Source of the DNA: Klebsormidium nitens
Taxonomy: Eukaryota > Streptophyta > Klebsormidiophyceae > Klebsormidiales > Klebsormidiaceae
Assembly: GCA_000708835.1 (NCBI GenBank)
Contig: DF236950.1
Coordinates: 36,075-100,074 of the forward strand
Reading direction: 5' to 3'
Length of the DNA: 64,000 bases
The position numbers and the translations under genes are program-made. Shown here piece by piece: positions 33,881 through 45,700 of this stretch. Position 1 is the stretch's first letter. Every line of letters starts with the position of its first letter. Below the pieces are notes generated by a model, which did not search any database, was not told the origin of the DNA, and saw only the letters and a program-made list of their open reading frames with translations.

Positions 33881-35716
33881 CTTTGAGCTGGCTTGATCAG
33901 CCGCGAGTGCTCATGGCGGCAGTTGTACTATTGCAATTGTATAGCGGCGTTCTAGAAGTCCTCCTTTGTCTAAGGGCACTTCTGTGTATAGAATAGGAGG
34001 GTTGAGGTTGCTTCGGTTGTCTCTCTGTATCATTCCTTTCAGTTGCAAGGAAGGTTATAAGGGCTATGCACGAGGGATTACTTCAATATATGTACGGTAT
34101 GATCAAGACCGAGTCACGCTTCATGAGGAGATTGCTGTGGTAAAATTAAGCGTTGGCCCAAGCTTGCATGACGCGTACGCTGTTTGAATATTGCAGAACT
34201 CTACATTGCTTCAACACTTAGCAATGTACGTAGCACTTGACATGCAAAAACACCTGTGTGCAATCTGGCTAAGCTGCGCGCAGTTAGCCCGGCCCCATGG
34301 TCTGCAACATGCCCAGGGGACCCCATGCACATTCCCATTCGTAATGATGTTTATGCGATCGAAGACGTTTTCGGTGATGCGTTTCAAGATGTTCTCTTTT
34401 CAAAGATGATCGGCTTGATTGTAGCATGCCGCCCCTCGCATCACTTCATGCATTATATATTGATTGAACACTGAACGACCAATGATATCGATACAGAACT
34501 GTATGGCCGCCCCTGAGATCATACATGTCCAATGGCGATCCGTGGTATGCACCATCTGGCATGCATTGAATCACATATGCAGGAATTGAGATCGGTCATG
34601 CTCGATCGGATCGACGCTTGGCCCATATTGTGCTTCAAGTGGTCGGCGGCCGCGCTGCGAATGATGCCATGTAGGATATAGCGTTGCATGATAATGCCAT
34701 TTGCGAGCGCGAGCCTGACGCATTCAATTTGCAACGCGATCACATGGCGTGACTGCGTGCATCGGATTCAAGGGAGACCAGTTCGAGGCTTGCCGGGTAG
34801 CTACTTTTTATGCTATCATGCAACCTGTACCGGTGAGTGCGGCAGCCCCATGGGCCCGGTCGGCCCCCGATTAATGTATCGGGGGCAAATTGGACTTTGG
34901 TCGCACGTGATTTGACTCTGGATTCTATACAAAGCGTATAATATAGCACTTACTGGCAAAGATTCCGGGGCGCCTTATTAGCTAGTGTCAATTCACCTTG
35001 AACTTTTGCAATTGAGGCCGGCCGGTATACGTCAGCCTTCTACTATTTCTATTGCAACCCTGAGTGCTGTCTGTTAAAACTAACTATGTAGGATAACTTG
35101 CTGGTGCATCTTTCTTACAAACCTGCAAAAATGTTGCTTAGCTTATTCAGAGTCGTGGCGAAGAACCACGTTGTAGATCTTAACCGAAAACACTATACGA
35201 ATACATATTATAAAGCCTGCCGCGCTCAACGCTCAAACTTCGTACGTTCAATTGTACTATTTTACTTCCATATGGTCGACTATGTCCCAAAATGTACGAC
35301 CTACACATATACTTGCTCACGCAATACATAGACCCATGACTACTCTAGTACCTAGCACCTGCTCCGAGCCCGCTAGAGCTAGTAGAGCAGAAATGAGCCA
35401 GAGCTTATAGACATATGTACCGCATACTACGAGAGTACTGCCCCTTGAGATTGCTGTGGGTGCTGCCTATCTTTACATTACCTATTTGGTGTAGCGTTAG
35501 CTCGTTTAGAAAACGCTAAGCCTCCGGTTCACACACAAATCTCGAACCCCCGTGTAACTTGAAAGACCCTCCAACACGCCGTTATCAGAAAGGCCCGCGG
35601 TCGCCTTGAATGGCGGACTGGGCCCATTCCGGGTCGTCCGGGCAGCTCCTACCTATGGAAGTACTTGGCAAGCGAGCAAAACTTAACGCGTTCCTCGTGC
35701 GGCCGCGCGCGCCCTC
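33881..35716. other. intergenic, between convergent gene ends
   Basis: AT-rich spacer between the protease (+) and transporter A (-). It contains only short frames. A minus-strand GGGGGTTCGAG word near 35.55 kb resembles a tRNA T-arm, but no cloverleaf could be built. Nothing else was recognised. Confidence 0.5.
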
Positions 35717-38700
35717 CTAGAGTAGCCAGAGCCAGCCCCCGAGTGCCCCCGCCGCCAGGCCCGAGGCCAAAAAGAGCACCATGACGGTGCCCGCCGTCTC
35801 CGCCTCGTGGGGGTCCACCCGCTTGGGCGCCAGCATCATCAACACGCTGCGGCAACGAGAGAAAAAAGAGAGAAATCAGGGCTTTTGGACTGACCGAATC
35901 GAGGGAGGTGGATACATGTTACGCGCACCGAGCGCGCATCGCGTGTTGCCCACTTCTGTAGGAAGCGAGCTCCCGAGGAAATATCGTCTTGCCTCCAAAG
36001 GACGCCAACGTTGCGGAGTCAACAGGGCTAAAAGCTTACAACGAGTCGAACAAGCTCGAAAAGCGGCTCACCCTGTGAAGTAGCCGTTGGTGGCCCCGAG
36101 CATGGCCGTGAGTGTAAAGACGACCCACTCGGCGCCCATGGCGGCCGGCCCGTGCAAACACAAGAGGAAGGCCGGGAAGAACAGCGCGCGCAGCAGCACG
36201 CACGACTGCGAAAACGAGGAAGGCAGTGTCTTGAGTTCCGTGGGAATCAATGAGAGCATCTGAAGCCGACCGAAAAGAAAGGAAACCCGAAGAATGATAA
36301 GGTGCGAAAATGAAGTGCGTTCTCTCGTCTCTAAGAAAAGCTCGTAGATGAAGGAGAATGGCGCCGAAGCACGGACACAGAGGCAAGACGGAGCTTCTTG
36401 ACAGCAAAAATAAAAGCAGGGTTCGGCTTTTGCAGTCCGGACCTTTCGTTTTGAATGGCTTCCAACCAGAAAGCGTGTGTTGTCGAAGTTGATAAGCGGC
36501 AGAAAATGACCAGCGCCATATCGACGCCAAGAGTCTGATCAAGCACTCACCACGATGACTTTATCGTTGCGTACAACAAAGAACAGCGGCAGCATCTTGC
36601 CGACAAGGTCGAACGTGTTGTACGTCGTGATCTGCATCAATCCAGGTGACGACGTCAGCGGCTACCACCGGTCTATTTTCGGAGGCTCGCTTCCAGTCAG
36701 GTCGCTTCTCGAGCAGAACGAAAAGAAGAGGGTGCATGTGTCCTTCGTCGGTCGGTTGCACGGAGCTGCCATCAAAAGGCTGCAAGCAGCGCAGGCAAGC
36801 AAGATATCTGCACAGTTTCTTTCAAGAGCCGTGCAGTCGCAGAGTCGTTCGGTGGCGAACGACTCTGAACACTCTGAACACAACTCTGAACACAGGAAAG
36901 ACGTAACAGAGTTCGCGTCAGTGCGCAAGTCGCCAACACTGCCTCGAGAGGAACGGTCCGTACGAGGACGGTACGTACCAGCAGGACGGGGTACCAGTCG
37001 CCCAGCAGGCCCGAGTGCACGTCCTCCGACAGAAAGCCGGGGAAGATGGACAATGTCACCTGAGAGAAGACAAACAAGAAGAGACAAGGAGAGTCAGCGC
37101 TGCTCTTGTGGATTCATGAGAATTCCAGCCAGCACGGAGGCGAGGTTGTTGCAACTTGCAAATGATTGTTGGGAGGTCAGCCTATGAGACGACGAGTAGC
37201 GAAAATGGCATGAATCAAGACCCTCCTCTTTTTAAGACCGTGGCCTAAAGTGGACCGGTTTGGACTCTTTAGATCAGCCCATAGGTGCGCCCGACCCGAG
37301 TTTCTCACTCTGACCCCAAAGCGAACAACACACGCACCACTTTTCGACACGATCGCAGGGGCTCGAGAAAGCAGCCCACCTCCCCTATATCCCCTAGAAC
37401 GCACAGGGCCCAAGCCCACGGGGATCGTGTTGATTCCATGCGGCGGGGAGTGGGCGCTCACCAGGAACACGAGCAGCATCATGACGGCAAAGAGCCAGAT
37501 CTTGCGGAAGACCTGCCAGAAGGTGACCGCCGTTTGGGGTGAGTCCAGCTCGACGAGGACCGGCGGAGAAGGGGGGGAGTGCGGGGAGCCTGGCGCCGAC
37601 AAGTAGGCGTCGAAGGATAGGTCTCGCTGGAGGGGGCTGGCCTGCAACCAGAGGATCGTAACGGAATTATGGGCTCAGAAGGCTGACACGTGTAAACGGG
37701 GCAGCTTCGTGTGGCGAAACAGATTGTGCAGAATGTTATTGTTAAGTAATGAAACCGGAGAGAAAGCTCAAGGATTCTGCTTCGCGGGAAGCGTTACATT
37801 GCACAGTCGTTGTCTGGATCTGAAACTCTCTTCCAAGAGCTGCCAGGATGGAATCTACATCAAAGTAGCGACACGGGAGAAAGCTTGCGGGCCCAACGGC
37901 CGGAGTTATCCGTAGACAAGCATAAGGCAAGACTTTGTGGGAAGATGGTCGTCTAGATGCTCACTGGTGAGTTCTTGAGAGACGGCGGCCCTGCGTTGGG
38001 CTCCCAGCGTTGACACCGCACCGGACTCTACAAGACGAGGCCAGCATGCGGTAAAATAAGTGTGGGCAGGCACGATAACAGCGTGACACGTGGCAGACAT
38101 TGGTACATTGCTGCTCGCTGCGCAAGGCATGAAGCAACACACGCACGGACTGCCTAGGGATGCGCATGAATCTTATATAGGGACAGGGCCTTGAACCTGT
38201 GTCAACCATCGACATGCACCATCCACTTGCCTCAATTGACACTCTTCTTTCAATCCGTGATCAAGGCGCACCTGGCCGTTCTCTAAGTGGAGGATGCTCT
38301 GGGCCTCGCCTTCACGCTCGCGCTTGCGCCGCTCGTAGTAGTGGATGATGGGCAGCTGGCGAAGCAGGCGGTATGACGCCAGCACGCCCGCGATGAACGC
38401 GGCGCCGATCAGGAAGTAGAGCACCGCGCTCTCGCGCACCCCAGGCCGCGTGCGGGGCAGCGCCGCCTGTGCACCAATAAAGAGAGATTGAAGATCAGCA
38501 AGGAACAGGACGACTATTGCTGGGCTGCAACAGGTTGCAAGGTCGGAACGCGAAGCCGAAGAGGGCGGGCAAAAGACGCGTTAATAGTGCTACGTTGCAC
38601 TGAACTTCGCAAAAACGGTAGAGCGGTGAATTGCACGCGGCTTTTTCTAGAGGAGAAAGAGGTGGGGACAAGAAAGAAGGGGAAGACCTAGCAACTGGAT

Positions 38701-41013
38701 TCATCCGAAAGCCACTTCGTCTGCTGTTCAAGGATAAGTCTCTGCCTGCTCAAAATTTTCAACAGGCCCGCATGCTTTTCTTCAGGGTTCAGCGGGCGTT
38801 CTCCTGACGTGAGTAACTCCCAATCTACAGATGAACGCAAATTCCAAAGTCAACTCCCAGGCTCCTTCGCTCTACTGCGCCTCAGGAGCTTGACCCCAGC
38901 GCAGCATGAAGCTCCTGAGGCGCAGCGAGCATCGTGTAGGGCGAAGGAGTTGTAGGGCCACAAAAATAACAACGAATGGCACCAAGCTGAATCAGGGCAA
39001 GTCTCGAGGCTATCTCCCACCTTTGTTATACAGCGTAGCAGGCTGACGATGAAGCCTGATGCCCCCGTCCCTGCCGTGATGGCCTGGGTGTACACCTCTG
39101 GCAACTCGCCGGCAACACCAAACAGACTCCCTACACACAGAAAAGGGAAAAACTTATGCACACATCTCAAACTTCGTGGAAGCGCAGTAAATCTGCTCAC
39201 AGCCGTCGCAGATTTAAGGAAAGGCTTTCACTAGAAATTCCTTCGTGAGCCACAGGGATCAGTACTACCGCCTAAGGCAAGCTTGGTAGGTCTGTGAGCA
39301 GGGCTGATGATTCTACATGCCTCTCCTTTCACAATAAGTAGATTGTGGCATTAGACCCCTCAGCAGTTCAAAGATTGGCTAAAATGTGTGCCGTTCCTTC
39401 TCCCGTCTCGTGATTCGATAGCAGTCAACCTGGGGCTTGGGGTGCCTCACCTTGCTCCAGCGCGTCCATGGTGCCTGCTATGACCACCAGCCCAACAGTA
39501 ACCGCCAACGTGGAGAAAGTGCCTTTGTCATCGCGGATGAATGCCACGTCAAGGAGGGGGATGACCTGGGGAAATGTGACAAAGGACAGCCCACTGTCAG
39601 GATCTGTGAAGGGGCCAGGGGGGAAAGATGCAGCTGCAAAGAATGACATGTCGTTGGCTCTCATTGAAACCATCAGGAAGACCTGAAAAAGTTTGGTGCT
39701 AGAGAACCACAGCAGAAAGTGAAGGCAAAAAGCAGCTGGGGGAAGATTCTGTCTGACTTGGCGCCGGAATGCGTGCGCTCCCCTCACCAGAAGGATAACG
39801 AAGAAGACGGTAAAGCCGGTGGTGATGCGCGCGGCGGGGGAGAAGCGGCGCCCATAGTTGATCACCAGAATGATGGCGGTGAACTGGGCCAGGATGTAGG
39901 CCAGCGAGAAGGTGCGGCTGCGGGGGGGAACAAGGGAAAGGAAGAGGAGAGGGGTAAGGAATAGGGGACATCTGATCTTCAGGCAATAGGGCATGTTTCA
40001 ACCTGGGGGCAATTGTTGGGCAACTAGAATTGGCCAACTGTGTTAGCAGTTGGAGGCAACCTCACATGCTAAATCCGACAGCCTACAATAGTCCAGATGC
40101 TGCTATTGGCTGTCCAACTACAAGCGGCTAAAGGGGCTGCTCACTGTTGCAATTGCTGTTGCCAATTGCTGTTGCCACAGATTGAGAAACATGGGCACGG
40201 CACAAACTCAGAAGGGGAGACTACACAACCATCTTGTTCGCAACTCCCATTGCCTACTAAGAGTGCTTCAGGCAGTCAGCCAACACAGGTTGCAGAACAT
40301 CTTGCCCCCAGCGGATCGGCCAGAAACATCAGAGTGTGCCCACTTACTCAATGTGTGCGCCAGGGTAGAGGTAGCCAAAATAGTCTGCGGCCGTGATGAA
40401 AGAGTTCCAGGAGAAGAGCAGGCCGGCGCCCATGATGAAAAACACGATGTACGCCACATTGTACTGCAAGGACAGCGGCGGAAGGTGTTCTAGACTTTTG
40501 AAGGCTGCCGGATACATATGGTTTGCATAGCAACTAAGATGGGCTGCAGACATGACTGTGCAGTGGCATAGAGCGGCTGATTGAGATGGACTGAATGACA
40601 GGAGCCTAATCAGCAATTGAACAAGTGGGATGTCAAGTCTGTACTCTACATCTACAACATACATTTACAATAACATCAAGCTCTCTAGCTCGGCCAAATT
40701 AGAAAGGGGCAGCCGCTTCAAGCAATGAGTGGATGATTTAGTATCTCTCTGTCCGAAATCCCCAACTGCACCAACATTGACAAGCTGCACGCAAAAGTTC
40801 AAGCTGAGACAGGCCTCGTAGCCCATATCTGGACTGTCTGGTTTGCTTGACAGAAAACATCGCTTGTGAATTAGCGCCAAGCTCCTGAAGCGAGCTCCGC
40901 CATGGCTGACAGAAAGAAATCTCAAGGAGCTAGTGGATTGCGCGAGGCTTTACCCTGTCCTTTGGGGGCTTTTCCTGGGGCAGCAGCTGTGCCCTGAGCA
41001 AGGGGTCGGTCAT
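35717..41013 (-). CDS. ENT: equilibrative nucleoside transporter, copy A
   Basis: Minus-strand exons: 41013-40954, 40463-40348, 39917-39788, 39565-39451, 39130-39021, 38466-38272, a probable loop exon 38027-37965, 37641-37462, 37059-36979, 36631-36551, 36205-36072, 35846-35717. This gives 464 residues (443 without the loop exon). Family text includes YNVAYIVFFIMGAG, ITAADYFGYLYP, LSIFPGFLSEDVHS, DWYPVLL and ATNGYFTG. ENT/SLC29 proteins have about eleven membrane helices and move nucleosides across plasma or vacuolar membranes; plant members are often proton-coupled. The large hydrophilic loop lies between helices 6 and 7 (RRKREREGEAQ, then Pro/Ser-rich). Helix 1 reads FSWNSF where the family and copy B have FPWNSF, so a highly conserved proline is replaced. 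It is paired head to head with copy B and has the same phases. Confidence 0.92.
38862..38949. repeat. strong intronic hairpin in transporter A
   Basis: CTGCGCCTCAGGAGCTT at 38875-38891 is followed, after 17 bases, by its exact reverse complement at 38909-38925. An outer pair, CTCCTTCGC (38862-38870) and GCGAAGGAG (38941-38949), extends the fold to about 88 nt with small bulges. It lies in intron 5 of transporter A, not at the splice sites. It could be a foldback element or an intronic small-RNA precursor. Confidence 0.7.
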
Positions 41014-41663
41014 CGCTGCGCTTAACTGGTCCTGCCCACAAAACTGTTGAAAGGCTGGTTGCAATTAAATCACACTAAGCAGCCGTCATCTCCTTGGTCC
41101 CAGCTATCTGTTGAGCTTCGAGGTCAGTCTTGCAATGATCTAACTGGGTCTTCAGGTATATATTCCGACCAATCTGCAGACTAGAGTGGGTGGCCATGCA
41201 GCATGCTGCATGAATGCGTGATTGCCACCTTCATGCCCCTCGTCGCTGCCCCTCAGCAAGTCTGCAAATGTGAGTATAGGAGCTTTGGATCATACGTCCC
41301 CCGATCCGCCTCTTGAGAGGAGACTTCATGCGCCTTCAATCATCTGACCATGTCACGCAACCACTGCTCCTAATGTTGGCGGACCTTGAAGGTCTGCCCA
41401 ACTGCCACCTGTATTATGAGCAGGATAAGGTCCCAATCATTCACATTCACTCCCCTAGCAAGGATGGTGATCAAGCTGATCAGGACCCACCTTCCACCTG
41501 GCAAAATGGTGGCAATCTACCGTATTGAAGCAGCCTAGGTACGCCTTCTACCGATGGTAGCAGGATTCCACTGAACTCCCAGATGGAAATGCCCGCCCAA
41601 ATGGCAACCATCAACCCTGATTCACATTGCCGTGCTGCCGAAGTGCTCACCTACGCCGACTCT

Positions 41664-41821
41664 GTACCTAGCTACGGTTATCTGCAACTCCGACAGCAAC
41701 GGCGACTGCAACTAGGTACCGTACCGTAGTATCGTTGGGTATGTACCGGTACATGCAGCTCACTGCCTAGCCGGAGTCTTGGGTCAACTTGTACGTACTG
41801 GTACAGGCCGAGAGTAGGTAC
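41664..41821. promoter_or_regulatory. GTAC-rich cluster
   Basis: Nine GTAC tetramers occur in 158 bases, where fewer than one is expected. They include the 14-base palindrome ATGTACCGGTACAT at 41741-41754. GTAC is the known core bound by SBP-domain factors (CRR1/SPL7 copper response and other SPL proteins) in green plants. Control of the transporter pair by such a factor is inferred. Confidence 0.5.
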
Positions 41822-42095
41822 CGCCCAGCTCCGAGTCCGAGTCATGGCCATGTGCTTCACGTGAGCCGGGCCCCATCATTGCCAGCGCACTCATTTTGAC
41901 ACGAGGCTGCGTTTGAGCCTGTACAGCTGGCTTCCCATGTCGCCGCGAAAAAGCGTGACAGGTGTACCTTCTCATAAACCTTTGCCCGGTCGTACAATCA
42001 ATCTGTGTGTCAATGATCCTTGTTCGTTGTCGAGGTTTTGATCTGCTGGAATGCGGACACCACTGCAACTACAGCGTGACCGGTTAGTTGTCCAG

Positions 42096-42180
42096 CCGGG
42101 CGGCCGCGCGGCGGGCATTGCGCGGCCGCAGGTAGCTCCAGGTAAGGCTCGCGCCGCCGGGGCGGCCGCGCGGCCGCACT
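42096..42180. promoter_or_regulatory. CpG-dense block with four NotI sites
   Basis: GCGGCCGC occurs at 42100, 42122, 42162 and 42170 within 78 bases, flanked by AT-rich DNA. The repeated GGGCGGCCGCGCGG word gives partial internal symmetry. It may be an unmethylated promoter core of one or both transporter genes, or a small simple repeat. Confidence 0.5.
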
Positions 42181-42766
42181 GAGCCACTGAGGCGCTGACA
42201 TGCAGCCACCCGGCCGCGCCCCGCAACTTTGCCAATATTTGGAAACTTGCGCAGCCGGCTAGCTGCTACACATCATGCTTTGTACGTCATGACTCATGAA
42301 GTTGTTGACATCAATTCTCTAGAATTGGTGTAATACAAATAGTTTGTAGAATAGAGAATTTGCTTTGCAGGGGCGGCGTTTACAACGCATTAACTCCGTG
42401 GGCCCGCTACGTGCTTCAGCTTGGTTGTTGTCTTCATCCAATGCCTTTGCTTGTTTCATAACTTAGTAACAATTATAGGTTATATGTCTGGCTTTGTTTC
42501 GATAAGATATTGTTCACCTCACCGCTTCGAAGACGGTGACCTGTTGCTAAACTGTTGCTTAAGTGCAGAAGGGTTGAAAGGTCTAGAGGACAAAAGGTTG
42601 GAGCATCTTGGCTTGCCAACCACTGAGATGCAAGCAAATCTCTTGGATTAGCGGGACTGGTCACCGCATGGAACATGAATGCTGAAGCATGAGGAGAGCT
42701 GGGCAGTCGCCGAGGAGCGGGCCAGAGCAAGAGGTAGTGGACAGAGTTGCAATTCTGCATCCCAAA

Positions 42767-45700
42767 ATGACGCTGGAGCTACTCAACCATGACAAGCCAC
42801 CGGACGACAAGGTGAGGCACCCGGAGTATGGAAGTGGAAGGCGCTGTTCGGAGAAATTACGCCTTGAAACCCTAAAATGCAATGCTGTTATAGAGCATCG
42901 CACCCATTCAGCAGCTTCAGCGTATTCATTATGAGCTAGGTGACAAGCAGTATCGAACAATCAGATGCTGAAGCCATACGTTGTGCCTGGGGAGGAGCAT
43001 CTTAAAACATAAACCCAGCAGGAGATTGAGGGGTGCCTACAACATGTGCCCTAAGGAAGCCACTCGTGCACCACCTTACTAAGCCCCAGACAACTGTTTC
43101 TCCGTTGTCATCTACTATCATTGATGTTTGAAGCAGGTTTGTCAGATAAACCCATAAGGGGCGGAAGATCCTTGTCAGCCAGCGATCAGGAGCTTTTCTA
43201 TAAATAGTCGGAAACTTGAGGGCTTCAGGAATCGAGACCGTCGTTCACACCCCTTCCCTGCAGTACAATGTGGCCTACATCATCTTCTTTGCCATGGGCG
43301 CTGGCTTCCTCTTCCCCTGGAACTCCTTCATCACTGCCGCCGACTACTTTGGCTCCCTCTATCCTGAGGCACACATCGAGTGAGTGGCGCTGCGACGCTT
43401 CGCAGCATCTTGTTGACTTCAGGTTTCTGACGTTGTCTTCTGTCATCTCAGTAACCTTGAATCACCAATGGACCGACATAAGTCTTGAACCAGACAATCT
43501 GCTGAACAGAAACAAATCAAGGCAACATGATTTCCTGTCTGAGATGGTTGATCGCTCTGTTCGCATAGACACGCTTCCGACATCATGCTTCATTTCTCTC
43601 TCTGTTTTTAGAAGAAGATACTGCGTTCTGTTCGGTCTGCTTGGCCATTTGGGCTGATCCGTCTGTGTTAAACGACCTCCGATATTGGAACTGTTGCTGA
43701 TCTTCTCCAGCTTGCTCTCGCTGACTGCAGGCGCTCCTTCAGCCTGGCGTACATGCTGCCCACCCTGGTGTCCATCGTTCTCCTCATCAAGTACGGCCGC
43801 CACTACGCGCCCGCCTCGCGCATCACTCTCGGCTTTGCGGTCTTCCTCCTCCTCCTGCTGGTCAGCATTCATGCGTCACTCTAGTCGAGCTTACTCTGAG
43901 TCCTTGTGTCTATGCTTCCCTCCTGGCAATCTCGACACGGAAATCGAGAATTCCAAGCCACTCTGGGGAGATCAGCCAACAAGTCACTGTCTGAAATCTT
44001 AGAAAGGTCTGTAGAAGTTTAGGCCTCAAGGGAGCCGGTCCAGGTTGGCATTCTTGAAGCCCCTTGTTCGCCTTTATATGTGCACGCTTTCGTCTAGGCT
44101 TTGCAAGCCTTCGTGTTGGCCATTTTTCTAACGTGGTTTCAAAGCCGCTAAGCCATGCATACATCTATGCAGATTGTACCCCTCATTGACATTGCCGTCA
44201 TTCGAAACGGCACTGGGACGCCCGCAACGCTGGCCATCACCATCGGCCTGGTGATGGTGGTCGGGACAATGGACGCGGTGGTTCAAGGTGAGATGCTGCA
44301 CAAAAAGCCCCGCAAAATCCGAATCGTTTCTTCACCTTCGTGCATCTGCTCTTGCACTCCTCCGCCCCTTGGTCGCTGCTGTTTTTCGGTCGTCGAATTA
44401 TCTACAAGAGAACCACATCTCTTCTGGGTGATTCAAGACCCGTCTTGTCGTTTGCCTTTGCTTGTTCGCTCGGTCTTTGTTCAACTGGCCTCTGTGGATA
44501 AATGGCGACCATTAAGAAAAAGCTTGCCATGACGATTGATGATCGTTCGTGACCACTCTCTGGAGGCTTATTTGCAATCCACCCGTTTGGCGCGACTGCT
44601 AACTTTAGCTGTGCCACATCGAGCAAAAGTGCGAAATGAGCTGAGACGCCCACATCGAGCAAATCTACGGAATGAACTGAGACCAGGACATGGCCTGGGT
44701 CCCGCTCGTGACTGATAGTGGGTCCGCCATGAGGTCCTGTAGGCCTTCGCTTGACCTGAACTCCCTGTACGTCACATTCGCATCTCGACATTTGTTAACA
44801 GTAGCCTTTAAGCGAGCAGTCAAACTTGGCAATCTGTAGTTGCGTAAAATCCGACGTCTGACTTTTGGGTACTAAAAATCTCGACAACACAGCGCGACTA
44901 GCTGGCAGTCAAGCGCCTGACTCATTGTTCGTTGTCGCTTCCCGCTTTTCTTTGATGCCGCACCTGTAAGTACTCCAAAGCTCACGCTGAAGTGGAAACA
45001 CGTAAACTTTCTAGGGAGTCTCTTTGGTGTGGCGGGCGAGCTGCCGGAGAAGTTCACGCAGGCGCTGTCAGGCGGGACGGGCGCGTCGGGGCTCCTCGTC
45101 AGCCTGCTGCGCTGCTTCACCAAGGTGAGGGGCAGCGCAATGTGCCACAGGGTGTGAACGTTTGCAAAGCTTGTTTCGCATGAGCTTTGGTGGACCATTT
45201 TGGCTAATGCAACTTCCGCTCCGGGTCCGATGCAACTCTGGGCGAAACGAGCTTGCTCTGCCGCCGTGTCGAATTATCGGGGTATCGTTTCGACACTTAT
45301 TTTCTTATGGAGTCTTAAGGGAAAAAACTTCTTTTGAGACTCATGCCTCGTCGACTGAAGCTGTAATCGACAAACCGTCGACTTGCTGCGAAGGTTGCCA
45401 GCACGGCTCAGCACCGCCTCCTCGCCGTCTGCTGACGCCGTGTGCTGTGCCCCTAGGCGGCCCTGCCCAACACGCGGCGCGGGATGCGTGCGAGCGCGCT
45501 GCTCTACTTTGCGATCAGCGCCGTCTTTATTGCGGGTGTGCTGGCGGCGTACCGCCTCCTCAAGAAGCTGCCCATCATACGCTATTACGAGCGGCTGAAG
45601 CGAGAGCGCGAGGCCGAGCCGGAGACGGTCGTCAGGGAAGAGGTGTGCATCATCTAGGGCCGTGTACGACTGAGCAACTGGGCTTCAGGGTCTCAGAAAA

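Larger units (their letters stand above)
41014..42766. promoter_or_regulatory. shared bidirectional spacer of the two transporter genes
   Basis: This 1.75 kb region lies between the divergent ATGs of transporter copies A and B, so it must hold both promoters and leaders. It contains a dense GTAC cluster (41664-41821), a GC-rich block with four GCGGCCGC sites (42100-42177) and otherwise AT-rich DNA. No open frame is supported. Confidence 0.65.

Noticed and set aside
35500-35580. tRNA-like GGGGGTTCGAG on the minus strand
   Set aside because: No acceptor stem, D-arm or anticodon arm could be formed.
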